Shown: positions 50,369 to 61,607, numbered from the stretch's first letter. The stretch is 64,000 nucleotides of DNA from Hyaloperonospora brassicae (GCA_947650285.1 CANTFL010000233.1:248001-312000); one strand, 5' to 3'. The notes: a model not told the origin generated them from the letters alone. Numbers and translations are program-made.

Positions 50369-51679
50369 TCAGCAAAGCGCCGTGCAGCTGCTTCTCCTTT
50401 CCACTTTCACGGGTCCCACTGCCGTCCTGTCGCCGTACACTTCTTCTTCCGAGTCAGCTTCCAGCACGGGTGACAAGATGGCCAACGGCGGCATCGGAGC
50501 CGAGCTCGAGCGACTCCGAGGGGCAGAAGTATTGGCAACGCTCTCGCCTTCACCAATGTATGTCAGACGACTGAGTGCGTGCACCCAATTGCGCTTAGCG
50601 CTCTTGGCATCTGCAATCAACAGCACTCGCTCGCCATTGGCCTTGATCACGTAAAACATCAAACCGATCTGCGGGGGCAGCTGCGCGCCAAACAGCGCAA
50701 ACTTCTTCCGCATCGAAAGCGTCTGACAGTCCTGTACGCGGAGAACCGTGAGCTGTTCTTTCCGACCCGAGCTCTTGGCCGCGTGGACCGCCGAACTAAA
50801 CAGCTGCAGTCGATGGCCTCGCAGCAAGCAGTAGTACCGTCGGGATTGGAAAAAAGGTGCGTTCACCGGCACACTCAAGAAGCCCTGCTCCAGCACCGTG
50901 TCCTCCGGCTGGTCCGTGAAGCGCACCCCGCGGTGCACGTGCTGCTTCGACAGCGTCTCCATCTCGTCCAATTCTTCAGCGGAATAAAAGCACAATGTCT
51001 TCTCGTCTTCGGTCCATTCCACAGCGTCGTAGTGCTCTGCATCGTCTGCAGCAAACTGGACGCGACGCCGCGCGTCTCTGCTCGTGTCCTTGAGGCCCAT
51101 AGCGCCAATGTACGCACTCCACTTGACTGCCAGTGGCGACGGCGCTTTCTTGAGACTGGACGAGCGCAGGGGCGACATGGGGACACCTGCAGGTCGACGA
51201 GCGACACACAGCGCCAACCAAATGTCCATCTGCTGCTGCGGTGTGCGGTGCTCGAGACTGAGGTCCGCTCGTTGGCTATTGGCACTTGTGCTCGAGTCGA
51301 ACCATTTCCGAAAGTGCGAGCAACGCGACGCGCGTTGGCGACTGTCCCACTCGAGCGAATGCGTCTCGCGGGTCACGCGCATGACGCAAAGTGGTACGGC
51401 GAACTGGAGCGAGCGACCGCCGATCGAGACGAGCGGCCACTTGCACCGAGTGCTTCGGTTGTAATAGTCGGCGCCCGATTTCGTGCGATTGTGTGGGGAG
51501 TTAGTTGTACCGCTCGGCGTCCCGTCGCGACTGTTGGCGGTCGACTGTGGTGTCGCATCCTTTGGCAGGAGAAGAAGAAGAAGGAGACATTGTCGCGTCC
51601 TGTTTGCACTTCGAGTGCCGTTTCGGCAGCGACGTCTCGTCCCACGTGCGTTCGGTCGAGTCCGTCGTGACAGGGGCAC
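50369..51679 (-). CDS. PH-domain protein
   Basis: Intact ORF of 436 codons. A pleckstrin-homology domain occupies about residues 262-375: EQGFLSVPVNAPFFQSRRYY, CLLRGHRLQLFSS, LTVLRVQDCQTLSM, GLMFYVIKANGERVLLIADA and the conserved Trp of the last helix in SAKRNWVHALSRL. It probably binds a phosphoinositide or protein at a membrane. In front lies a conserved-looking segment RRVQFAADDAEHYDAVEW then EDEKTLCFYSAEELDEM. The first 100 residues are Arg/Ser-rich with a leucine run and may not be translated; Met100 (MRVTRETHSLEW) or Met151 (MDIWLALCVARR) are alternative starts. No introns are needed. Confidence 0.75.
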   Translation of the reverse strand: MPLSRRTRPNARGTRRRCRNGTRSANRTRQCLLLLLLLPKDATPQSTANSRDGTPSGTTNSPHNRTKSGADYYNRSTRCKWPLVSIGGRSLQFAVPLCVMRVTRETHSLEWDSRQRASRCSHFRKWFDSSTSANSQRADLSLEHRTPQQQMDIWLALCVARRPAGVPMSPLRSSSLKKAPSPLAVKWSAYIGAMGLKDTSRDARRRVQFAADDAEHYDAVEWTEDEKTLCFYSAEELDEMETLSKQHVHRGVRFTDQPEDTVLEQGFLSVPVNAPFFQSRRYYCLLRGHRLQLFSSAVHAAKSSGRKEQLTVLRVQDCQTLSMRKKFALFGAQLPPQIGLMFYVIKANGERVLLIADAKSAKRNWVHALSRLTYIGEGESVANTSAPRSRSSSAPMPPLAILSPVLEADSEEEVYGDRTAVGPVKVERRSSCTALC

Positions 51680-52315
51680 TCGACGCCTCGAGCAGTCGCA
51701 GCCGACACTTTGGCAGGTGCTGCGTGTTCATTCGACTCTCGTTTCTGGCGTCAGGTAATGGGTCAGTCGATGTTCAAGGCACGGATTGCTCACCGGGCGA
51801 TGAAGAACTAGAGCTGCGGCTTGCGCGTGCACAAGTTGCGAGCGAGAGGCAATTGCTCAGCAATGGGCTGCTATTGTCAGCGATCTACACGTGACGCCTA
51901 CAGCGGCTGGTCAGCGAACCAGCTCTTGACGTGTTCCAATGTGCGGTCATTATGCAACGGCGGCTTCGGGCAGGAACGGATCACCTGCGTGAGTACGTAC
52001 ACACGGAAATGCACGCAGATCGCGAGAGAAGCAAGAGCTGCCACAAAGTGAGCCATCGACGGGCATCATCACCCACACCGCGACGCAATATTGAACGAGA
52101 TACGCAGTAAAAGTGACAACTTGTTTAAATGAAAACTAGCTGACTGTCGCTTCCTACTGCCATCGCTTCCTGCTGCCCGTCGCTTCCTGCTGCCCGTCGC
52201 TTCCTGCTGCCCACGTTTGTCTCTTGCGTCTCGCACAATATCGACATGATAGGCGAAACCTTCTTGTCCAGACCATTCGCAGAGTGCTTGTTCGTGCTAG
52301 GGACTAACGTGAACG
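51680..52315. other. Spacer with an 18-bp tandem repeat; no gene
   Basis: No supported ORF. At about 52145-52211 the unit GTCGCTTCCTGCTGCCC is repeated about four times, 100-170 bp beyond the stop codon of the cysteine-rich gene (minus strand). Confidence 0.55.
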
Positions 52316-52690
52316 CTAGCCCACAAAACTTCCCGCGCAACTTTCAGGGTTTGAAGCGAGACAGCAGGCTGCGCAACACTTGCTGTAACCATTAACTTCC
52401 AACTCGGTTTGGGCCTCGCACGCTAATTGTGTTCGATCGGAAAGGCCTAAGCCAATGTTATGACACGGCGATAGAGAATAGCATGGAGGCATCTGACAGT
52501 GGTCGTAGCAGCACTCATCGATTGCGCCACCCTCTCTAGCACTGAGGCATATCCGGGTAATTTTCGCTAAGTAGGCACTCGAGCGCTTGTGACCCGCCAC
52601 ACATCTCGGAACATCGCGGCAATCTTGCACAGCTGACACCCCAAAGATAGCGACAGCAGCGGCAGGGACGAATACGCTGTAGTAGCGCAT
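52316..52690 (-). CDS. Small secreted cysteine-rich protein
   Basis: From ATG 52690 the ORF gives 124 residues: a signal peptide (MRYYSVFVPAAAVAIFGVSA, 1-20, with an A-x-A-like cleavage context) and a mature part of about 104 residues with 14 cysteines, including C-C pairs in ECCYDHC, KCCAACC and PPCYSLSPC. An even number of cysteines in a short secreted chain suggests a disulfide-stabilised extracellular protein. In a plant-pathogenic oomycete such proteins are candidate apoplastic effectors, but I recognise no named family and see no RxLR motif. The frame is open upstream to 52870, without a signal peptide at that longer start. Confidence 0.72.
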   Translation of the reverse strand: MRYYSVFVPAAAVAIFGVSAVQDCRDVPRCVAGHKRSSAYLAKITRICLSAREGGAIDECCYDHCQMPPCYSLSPCHNIGLGLSDRTQLACEAQTELEVNGYSKCCAACCLASNPESCAGSFVG

Positions 52691-53397
52691 GGATGCTTGG
52701 GGCTTTACCGAAGGTCGCTGGGGCAGGTAGCAAAATGCGAAGTGGAAGTTGTCAAAGACGGCACTCAAGAGTCCAGTGGACCACCACAGGCGCAGCCAGA
52801 AATCCAGTGGCTGAAAGGCGGACGTCCTATTGATGTACAGTGGAGAGGCAAACAGCGATCGCACATGCAAAAATCCAGTGACGCATAAACAAGTCTGGCG
52901 CCACTGCGGATTACGAGCAGCCAGTTGTACTTGCAGGAGAGTTCCAGCCAGTTGGATATGTAGCCTCCGTGGATCTCGATGGGTAGGACTGCACTGAATG
53001 AACCTCGTGCTGAAGCCATTGCCCTTTCTCTATCGCACTGGGCAGATCCATATCCAACAATCGGCTGCACTGGAATCACAGCATCTGCGTTCAGCGCTGC
53101 CGAAATCAAAGCTCCTGCTGCATCAGCCCAACGCGCAGCATTGGACGGAGCGGGGCATTCCCAAATTTTCACGGTTCAGCTCAAGCCAGTCTTTTTCCCT
53201 TCGGGGCAGTCACGTCGGAGGGAATCCTCCCCTTGGGGAGCCGACGTGGTCGAAGATCTGACGCGGGCACGCTGCACTCGCAGTCGCGGGAGTGGGCGTA
53301 GGAGACCGACGGGTCGCGCAAGCGGCCCTAGCAGGGGTGTTTTACGGACTGGAGGCGTACCCCGCGCCACGTGTCGCCGCTGCGGCGAGCGCACACT
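52691..53397. other. No supported gene; left flank of the satellite
   Basis: Overlapping ORFs on both strands (for example 52765-53172 minus) lack recognisable content. From about 53311 the sequence is an imperfect copy of the segment that follows the satellite at 55948. Confidence 0.45.
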
Positions 53398-55947
53398 CCA
53401 CGTCAAGGGGCCGCGCGAGCGGCTGAAGGGGCCACCATCGCAGATGGTTGAGCTCCTCGGAGAGATATACGGCGGGTTGGCGTTCTCCACGCCACGCAGT
53501 CACTTCGGTGATCGCACTCCACGTCGGGGGCCGCGCAAGCGGCTGAAGGGAGCCACCATCGCAGATGGTTGAGCTCCTCGGAGAGATATACGGCGGGTTG
53601 GCGTTCTCCACGCCACGCAGTCACTTCGGTGATCGCACTCCACGTCGGGGGCCGCGCAAGCGGCTGAAGGGAGCCACCATCGCAGATGGTTGAGCTCCTC
53701 GGAGAGATATACGGCGGGTTGGCGTTCTCCACGCCACGCAGTCACTTCGGTGATCGCACTCCACGTCGGGGGCCGCGCAAGCGGCTGAAGGGAGCCACCA
53801 TCGCAGATGGTTGAGCTCCTCGGAGAGATATACGGCGGGTTGGCGTTCTCCACGCCACGCAGTCACTTCGGTGATCGCACTCCACGTCGGGGGCCGCGCA
53901 AGCGGCTGAAGGGAGCCACCATCGCAGATGGTTGAGCTCCTCGGAGAGATATACGGCGGGTTGGCGTTCTCCACGCCACGCAGTCACTTCGGTGATCGCA
54001 CTCCACGTCGGGGGCCGCGCAAGCGGCTGAAGGGAGCCACCATCGCAGATGGTTGAGCTCCTCGGAGAGATATACGGCGGGTTGGCGTTCTCCACGCCAC
54101 GCAGTCACTTCGGTGATCGCACTCCACGTCGGGGGCCGCGCAAGCGGCTGAAGGGAGCCACCATCGCAGATGGTTGAGCTCCGCGGAGAGATATATGGCG
54201 GGTTGGCGTTCTCCACGCCACGCAGTCACTTCGGTGATCGCACTCCACGTCGGGGGCCGCGCAAGCGGCTGAAGGGAGCCACCATCGCAGATGGTTGAGC
54301 TCCTCGGAGAGATATACGGCGGGTTGGCGTTCTCCACGCCACGCAGTCACTTCGGTGATCGCACTCCACGTCGGGGGCCGCGCAAGCGGCTGAAGGGAGC
54401 CACCATCGCAGATGGTTGAGCTCCTCGGAGAGATATACGGCGGGTTGGCGTTCTCCACGCCACGCAGTCACTTCGGTGATCGCACTCCACGTCGGGGGCC
54501 GCGCAAGCGGCTGAAGGGAGCCACCATCGCAGATGGTTGAGCTCCTCGGAGAGATATATGGCGGGTTGGCGTTCTCCACGCCACGCAGTCACTTCGGTGA
54601 TCGCACTCCACGTCGGGGGCCGCGCAAGCGGCTGAAGGGGGCCACCATCGCAGATGGTTGAGCTCCTCGGAGAGATATACGGCGGGTTGGCGTTCTCCAC
54701 GCCACGCAGTCACTTCGGTGATCGCACTCCACGTCGGGGGCCGCGCAAGCGGCTGAAGGGAGCCACCATCGCAGATGGTTGAGCTCCTCGGAGAGATATA
54801 CGGCGGGTTGGCGTTCTCCACGCCACGCAGTCACTTCGGTGATCGCACTCCACGTCGGGGGCCGCGCAAGCGGCTGAAGGGAGCCACCATCGCAGATGGT
54901 TGAGCTCCTCGGAGAGATATACGGCGGGTTGGCGTTCTCCACGCCACGCAGTCACTTCGGTGATCGCACTCCACGTCGGGGGCCGCGCAAGCGGCTGAAG
55001 GGAGCCACCATCGCAGATGGTTGAGCTCCGCGGAGAGATATATGGCGGGTTGGCGTTCTCCACGCCACGCAGTCACTTCGGTGATCGCACTCCACGTCGG
55101 GGGCCGCGCAAGCGGCTGAAGGGAGCCACCATCGCAGATGGTTGAGCTCCGCGGAGAGATATATGGCGGGTTGGCGTTCTCCACGCCACGCAGTCACTTC
55201 GGTGATCGCACTCCACGTCGGGGGCCGCGCAAGCGGCTGAAGGGAGCCACCATCGCAGATGGTTGAGCTCCTCGGAGAGATATACGGCGGGTTGGCGTTC
55301 TCCACGCCACGCAGTCACTTCGGTGATCGCACTCCACGTCGGGGGCCGCGCAAGCGGCTGAAGGGAGCCACCATCGCAGATGGTTGAGCTCCTCGGAGAG
55401 ATATATGGCGGGTTGGCGTTCTCCACGCCACGCAGTCACTTCGGTGATCGCACTCCACGTCGGGGGCCGCGCAAGCGGCTGAAGGGAGCCACCATCGCAG
55501 ATGGTTGAGCTCCTCGGAGAGATATACGGCGGGTTGGCGTTCTCCACGCCACGCAGTCACTTCGGTGATCGCACTCCACGTCGGGGGCCGCGCAAGCGGC
55601 TGAAGGGAGCCACCATCGCAGATGGTTGAGCTCCTCGGAGAGATATACGGCGGGTTGGCGTTCTCCACGCCACGCAGTCACTTCGGTGATCGCACTCCAC
55701 GTCGGGGGCCGCGCAAGCGGCTGAAGGGAGCCACCATCGCAGATGGTTGAGCTCCTCGGAGAGATATACGGCGGGTTGGCGTTCTCCACGCCACGCAGTC
55801 ACTTCGGTGATCGCACTCCACGTCGGGGGCCGCGCAAGCGGCTGAAGGGGGCCACCATCGCAGATGGTTGAGCTCCTCGGAGAGATATATGGCGGGTTGG
55901 CGTTCTCCACGCCACGCAGTCACTTCGGTGTTCGCACTCCACGTCGG
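53398..55947. repeat. Satellite array: about 21 copies of a 121-bp unit
   Basis: The unit runs from CACTCCACGTCGGGGGCCGC through GCCACCATCGCAGATGG to CACGCAGTCACTTCGGTGAT. Twenty-one copies of its ATG-complement CAT, spaced exactly 121 bp, run from 53490 to 55910. Copies are almost identical; recurring variants are CTCCTCGG/CTCCGCGG and ATACGG/ATATGG. Outer copies are the most diverged (the first has CACGTCAAGGGGCCGC, the last GTGTTCGCACTCC). Because 121 is not a multiple of three, the reading frame rotates and open frames on both strands break at regular intervals; these are not genes. Confidence 0.97.
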
Positions 55948-56743
55948 GGGTCGCGCAAGCGGTCCTAAAGGGGTTTGTTGCCTTATATGGCAGCATACCC
56001 GCGTTGTACGTGCTGCCGCTCCGGCGGTACGCATGTCCTCAGTCTACTTGGTCGCCTTAGCGGTCATGATGGACTCGTAGTTGGCTTCGGTAGGAGGGTC
56101 TCTGACCTCGTTGCCGTCGCCCCTGGCTCTACGGAGCCCTTTAGTTGTCGACCCGATACCCGGGCCGTACTTCTTGTCACACTTATCAGTCGTTAGTTAT
56201 CATAATAATGGACGTACTTGACACCACCCTCAGACTGTATCAAACTACCATGTATCCCACCATCACCGACCACCTGACCGACGACAGCTGTCGCAGAGCG
56301 GACAAGAGTAAATCTCAAAACCAGTTCCACAAATGTACGAAAGTCCCAAAACCAGTACTATTCTCCACCTAAGTATAAAAACCACGCTGAATAGTGCTAA
56401 CCACATTATACTTAACTGCAACATGGGACAAGAAACCGGTTGATTGCTGGGGATAGGCGAGACGGCAGTAAAAAAACAGACAAAGTGAGGCAGCAAGTGA
56501 GGCAAAAGTAAATTTAAACATACGTTTATGGCGCTTTAATACCCTATTATTACTTACTAAATACCTGCAAACTCTCACCGTGTCTCTAGTGAATCCATTT
56601 GTTTCGCAGCCTAATTCAAGGCGGGTATAGTACTGTTGAAGGATCGATAGAAGCAGCTGGCGAGATACCTTCGGGAACACGCGCGAGTGGAAGCGGTGGA
56701 ACCATTCCAAACGGTTTGCGTTCATCATAGGCTACTACTGCTG
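55948..56743. other. Right flank of the satellite; no gene
   Basis: The first 85 bp repeat the left flank (53311-53391) imperfectly. A plus-strand reading after it (GTHVLSLLGRLSGHDGLVVG) may be a LINE or other Pol remnant, too short to assign. The remainder is AT-richer without coding content. Confidence 0.4.
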
Positions 56744-57268
56744 TTACTGCTGTCGCAGTGCCATTATCTGCAGCTGGTGGTGCTCTTGTGGCGGCAGTGG
56801 CTGCTGGAACGCAACTGGGCCTTGTGGAGCTGCGGGCGCGCCAAATGAGACATTGAGCAGATCCCTTTTGACCTTCGCGCGTTGTTGTTGCGAAGGCGGC
56901 GCTTGATCCATGAAGGCTTGGGCTGGAGGAATCTGCTGCTGCTGGTGGTGGTCGCTCCAGATCGATGTACGACGCGTGGAAGTACGACTTGTTGGACGGG
57001 TAGCAGTAATCGTGGAGCGTGTGTTCGCCCCGACACGTCGAGCCCCAGGCCTCGGGGCCGGTGCACCGGGAATGACGCCGACGATAGCCGAAACAAACAT
57101 CTGCCGCTTGTCAACGCTACCGTTCGCATCATCATCACTTATGGGATCGTAGTTCTCGTAGTTGCTCGGGCTAGTGTACTCTTGCTGCGGTTGGATGTTG
57201 GGAAGACTGGGGAGGGTACGGTCCCTGGCCGCCAATAGCGGCAAAAGGTGGATGCGTATCGTACTCAC
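56744..57268 (-). pseudogene. Fragment of a Q/P-rich protein gene, possibly 5'-truncated
   Basis: An ORF of 174 codons with protein-like composition: NIQPQQEYTSPSNYENYDP, ISDDDANGSVDKRQMF, an Arg/Thr-rich stretch, then poly-Q (HHQQQQIPPAQAFMDQ) and KRDLLNVSFGAPAAPQGP before a stop. It resembles the disordered C-terminal region of an endocytic adaptor (D-L-L-x-V motif), which is a guess. No ordered domain precedes it: upstream (57269-57689) lie fragments of unclear origin and the LINE relic, so the gene was probably cut by rearrangement. Confidence 0.4.
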
Positions 57269-57689
57269 CTTGTACGCGTAGATGCCCTAATTACACTGGT
57301 TATACGGATTGGGCAGGCCAGTGCCCACAGGTATGTCAGCTCCAGTTGGACCAGGTGCGAGGTTGTCGGGCGTGGGTATAGCCATAGGGCCCCATACGTT
57401 CTAAACAACTCCGGGCTTTCCAGCATCGAAGCCCGTAATAGGGTCTGGGCCTCTAGACCGCCAAGCCTAGGCGTGACGCCCTGACCACCGATGTTACCCC
57501 AATCGTTGACCCCAACGATCCTTGCTGGTCCACAAGGGGAAATTTGGTCGGACACGGAATTTAAGACTTCTACAGCTGCGCACATGACGATTCAAAAGAG
57601 GCACGGTAGGAGCTGGTAGCTATCTGAAATTTTAGCATTGGGCACGAAAGGAGGAGGAGGAGGAGTTTCATGATCATCTATTGACATAT

Positions 57690-58487
57690 TTAATGTGGAC
57701 AAGAGGTCTGAAAAATCCTGAGCCAGGATATGAGCGCCGGTCGCGGCAGCGGATCGTGGCTGACACCCGCGTAGGGCGGGTGTCCACGGGGCTCTTGAAT
57801 CAGAAGTTCAAGACAGGCATGAAGTCGGGCCCCTCGTACGGCCGTAGCCGCGGCTCGATGCTCGCGTATTGCAATTGCCCGTAGCTGGCGAACACCGCGT
57901 GTCCAGTACATTTGGACACTTGCGGATGGAGTAGTCACGGCTCCTCTAAAGACCGCCGAGTTCCGCTCGGTCCACAAATGTTCTTGGCAGATGAAGCTTA
58001 ATATGAACCAGATCCGTTCGAATTCTGTTGCTGCGGCGTCAGAGTCATCTTGAAAACGGCTTTGCAACCGCAAACTCAGCTGGCGTGGAATGGGCGGGGC
58101 TTTGCGATTGGTGCAGTGCTGAAAGAAGGTGGAAAGAACTGCGGTCGTCGCACCCCCACCGGTCCAGTGTCCTATCAAGTGACACCAACACGCTTGCGCG
58201 ATTGGGCACTCCCAGAAAATGTGCGCCGCTGTCTCTTTGCGTCCCCGGCAGTGCAGCACCGTACGACAACTGTTGTCCAGCGTGCGACCGGCATGGTATA
58301 GATTTAGCTGCTTTGTCGCGATACGATAGCATTGCGATTCTGCAAGGTGTGGCGTTTGTGAGGAAGCAAAGCTGCTGTCTACACTGGCTGCGCGGTCGAG
58401 AAAAACATCAATGGGCAACGCAGTGTGCGAACCGACCACCTCACTCGATTCTTTCGATCCTGTGGCGTTTCGAACGCCACGTCATAC
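57690..58487 (-). mobile_element. LINE (non-LTR) retrotransposon 3' relic, zf-RVT region
   Basis: The minus-strand open frame encodes the post-RT part of a non-LTR element: AESQCYRIATKQLNLYHAG, then RTVLHCRGRKETAAHIFWEC with the C..H.F.C zinc pattern, ERIWFILSFICQEHLWTERN, and a C-terminus with TAVRGARLHACLELLIQEPR. It is related to the relic at 41070-41967 but clearly diverged. No reverse transcriptase domain is attached. Confidence 0.75.
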
Positions 58488-60023
58488 GCACTGCTTCAGT
58501 CACAACTCGTGTGAAAGAAGCTGATCATAATTGGGCAACTTTCTTGAGTGTGTACGAGAGTCCGTGTTGCACGTCATCGGGAACGAGCTAAAAGTTTCCA
58601 AGTCTCGGTCAGACGTCTGGTGTGAGCCAGCCACATAGAGCGAAAGTAGAGACGAGTCGGTCGCTTGCAGCTAGCAGAGTATGAGGCCGTGGCCGTGGTG
58701 GGCGCAAGAATGCGAGGCGCGGAAGAGAAATCCCTTGCTGCTGAGGGCGACGCGTCGATATCTGCAGCGGTTGTGCAATCGCTGGAAGTTCAAAGTCCTT
58801 ACTGACACATCACTAGACAGGCTGAAACCTAAAACAGCCGACACTGTTACGCTCATTTCACGGCTTTTCTTGTTGGTGATATATGAAGTAAAAGATCACC
58901 ACAACCTGTTGGGTATTCCGTCTGCTGCACTTGAGCCGTTCGACCATATCTGTCGCTAAATGAGTACCTCGTTCCGGCCTCATTCTAGCGGTCAACATCA
59001 TTCTATCCAATCAGTGAGCTTGAAGTGGCTCCTAACCCAATCACAGTGGCGTTTGTACACCAGCCGTCGTCGTCATGTGATGAGTGTGTCTGTGTGTGAT
59101 CACCAGGGATGTTAATTGTTCGGTCACATAACACAAGTGACCGTCGCGGTCACTTGACCGGTCAATTGACCATAAGGGACCATAAGGGACCACGCCATAT
59201 TTCAGTCACATTTCCCGTAAAGAAGGGGCTAAATACACTTTAAATCATCAATACGGTCAACAAAAGATTTTGAACGCTAAAGGCTTGGCTACTGCATCTC
59301 CGACAGCGTCTTTGAGACCTGCAGACGTTTGGACAATGGGTGCAACAATGTAGGAAGTAGCTTGATATAATTATAACCCCTTTTACGATGTGTTGTGCCT
59401 ATGCTCCTTCATTCGATGGGAGATACAAGATACAACGAGGTTGCTATCGGATTGGTGGTCATGACGAACGCTGCAGACGTGACAAAGGCTACTTAGTTCG
59501 CAAGTTGCAACTGTAAGTGCTGAGAGGTGATGTGTATACGGCGAGAAGACTTGCGATGTACTAAATGAGTCGCTTGTGGTTCTATTATCTTGTGTAGGTG
59601 CGCGTGAGCATCCAGTGGCTGTGCACATGAATGTTCCATGAGCAGGTTAACCAGAGAAAAACTTGCATCAAGTTCAGGAGAGAGCAACTGCCGTTGGGTT
59701 AAACAGAAATGATAAGTAACGAGTTCATGTTGGTGGACGCTAAGTGAACGATGTGTCCACTGTGATATAATTAATGCATTCCAAGGCCCAAGTTGTGATG
59801 CATCGCAACAAGCTGTTTCGTACTGATATTGGCTGATATATTACAACACAGCTTTCTACAGGATCCTTTTTTGCGTTCGTCCAGCCGTCGCAAGTTTTGG
59901 TAAATGATCCTACAGGGCTGTTTTCAGGTAATACTCCACAATCTGCTTGATCCTTGCACATTCATCATCCAAGAGGAGATGGGAGAGAACATATCGAGAT
60001 AGCATCTCATACGCCGGGCTCAT
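58488..60023. other. 1.5 kb without a supported gene
   Basis: Short ORFs only. At about 59115-59190 there is a cluster of short inverted and direct repeats (GGTCAC/GTGACC, TGACCGGTCA, ACCATAAGGG twice). Confidence 0.5.
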
Positions 60024-60465
60024 TGTGACGGGGTAGCCCGTTACATGAAAGTGTCATAAATGATAAATGACAATAAAGAACATTACGTTGAATATTCTTT
60101 CAACAATATCACAAAGGATGATGATATTGTTGGGATGACCGAAGGGTCTACTCATTGATTGATATTGTGATGATATCAACCCATTAATCGCTTCTAGACG
60201 CGTGCAATGGGTGGTGAGTAGACGTCATCATACGTTTAGTTGGATAAATATAATTAAGTCAGGACGAACAGAGACACAAGAGTGATAGGACTTAATTGTA
60301 TTAAATAACAGTTTTACTTTTACCACGACTAGAGCCTTTGCCTTAGTCGTTACCTTCCTTTGTGTAAGTGTTTACACCTAGCTGGGCACTAACATTTCAC
60401 TGTTGTCAGTGAAAGGTAAACTCCGTACTGGTCAACCAGTACGTAGTCACCGGTGCCCCGTTACA
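60024..60465 (+). repeat. 5' long terminal repeat of copy B
   Basis: 442 bp from TGTGACGGGGTAGCC to GCCCCGTTACA, with TG...CA ends and GTTACA/CCCGTTACA motifs shared with the LTR of copy A. Directly followed by CATGATAGCACGTTGTAG, which aligns with the candidate primer-binding segment after LTR A. The longer AT-rich middle accounts for the size difference (442 versus 327 bp). Confidence 0.8.
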
Positions 60466-60527
60466 CATGATAGCACGTTGTAGTCGTCCAAGGACAACAC
60501 TCGCGTCGCCCAACATGAACGTGTTGG

Positions 60528-61607
60528 ATGAAGTTGAAGGCGACAAACTTTGACGGAACTCGTGAAAGCTGCTCCCATTTGAGCGACATCGAATGGAGTT
60601 CGATCGAACGAATGAGTTCAACCGTTGGCGAGAAAGCTATCTGGGCCATACTATCCACAAGGGATAGAGACCAGCAGTATTCCGTCATTAGAAAATTCCT
60701 GCAGCTAGAACTTGACGAGTCGCGAGCGCAGGTGACCTTGTTGAAACAACAAGGTCACCAGAGGACTGAAGAACATAGACAGCGTCAGTCTCAGTCTGCG
60801 CTGTCGACGCTCACGCATCGACAGGAATCTCTTGAGCTAAATATATCCACGTATCACGGAGTCGATAACAGCTCCCTGTTAAGATGGTTCGTCGAAGTCG
60901 ACGGCGCCATCGATGCCCGTCGCATGATAAATGAGTGAATGCAAGTCGTATTTGCTTAGTCGTAATTAGCAGGGGACGCCAGGAATTGGGCCCTGAATCT
61001 CAAGGTACACGACCCGAACGTGTTCGAGTCGTTAGACGTCTTCAAGACCCTGCCCAGTGAGCTAATCAGGGCAGAGTTCAGGACACTATCTAAACTCCTC
61101 GGAATTAAACATGGTAAGCGTAAGGTCCAAGCATACGCTCAGCATGTACGCTACCTTGCAAGTTGCATGGTAGTGAACCCGGTGAGTGAATTTGTGAAGA
61201 TCACAATATTCATTCAAGGTCTTGCAGATGGTCCTGATAGGGACCACCTGTTTCGCGGGGAGCTAAAGACGCTCTCCGATGCGATCTACGCTGCGGGGCA
61301 GGAAGACAATAGTGTGAGACGAGCTCACACTAGTCTGACCCCCTATCGTCCACAAAGCCGATCAGAGGTCGGAGGTTCAGAACCAATGGACACCTGTCAT
61401 GTCGAGGGCGAGAAACCTCGCCCTGCGAATGACAAGCGACTGGTGAGATGCCATCGCTGTCACAAGTTGGGACATTATGCATACGAATGCAGTGTCCCCC
61501 GCTCAGGACCTCGCGGTGCTGAACGCGGTATTCACCCACCAGCAAGAAGAACTGAAGGGAGGGGGTCCTTTGCTGTTGAGAAGTCGCAACAGCGAGGTGG
61601 ACCATAA
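60528..61607 (+). pseudogene. gag: Gag of copy B, three internal stops
   Basis: One frame covers the whole gag. The first part (60528-60938) matches copy A gag (HLSDIEWSSIERM, SLLRWFVEVDGAIDARR). Three stop codons follow within 40 bases (about 60936-60967), then the frame reopens at LAGDARNWALNL and continues through VQAYAQHVRYLASCMVV to the zinc knuckle CHRCHKLGHYAYEC (near 61455-61495) and a stop at 61605-61607. The clustered stops make full-length Gag impossible. Confidence 0.9.

Noticed and set aside
50579..51670. 363-codon plus-strand ORF opposite the PH-domain gene
   Set aside because: The PH-domain motifs are on the minus strand; the plus reading shows no domain.
53403..55910. Series of 117-codon minus-strand ORFs starting M-E-N-A-N-P-P-Y
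   Set aside because: They are frame rotations of the 121-bp satellite. Each spans three units, and identical ORFs recur every 121 bp; not genes.
53398..55947. Regular repeats as a possible CRISPR array
   Set aside because: Units are contiguous and identical over their full 121 bp, with no variable spacers, in a eukaryotic genome.
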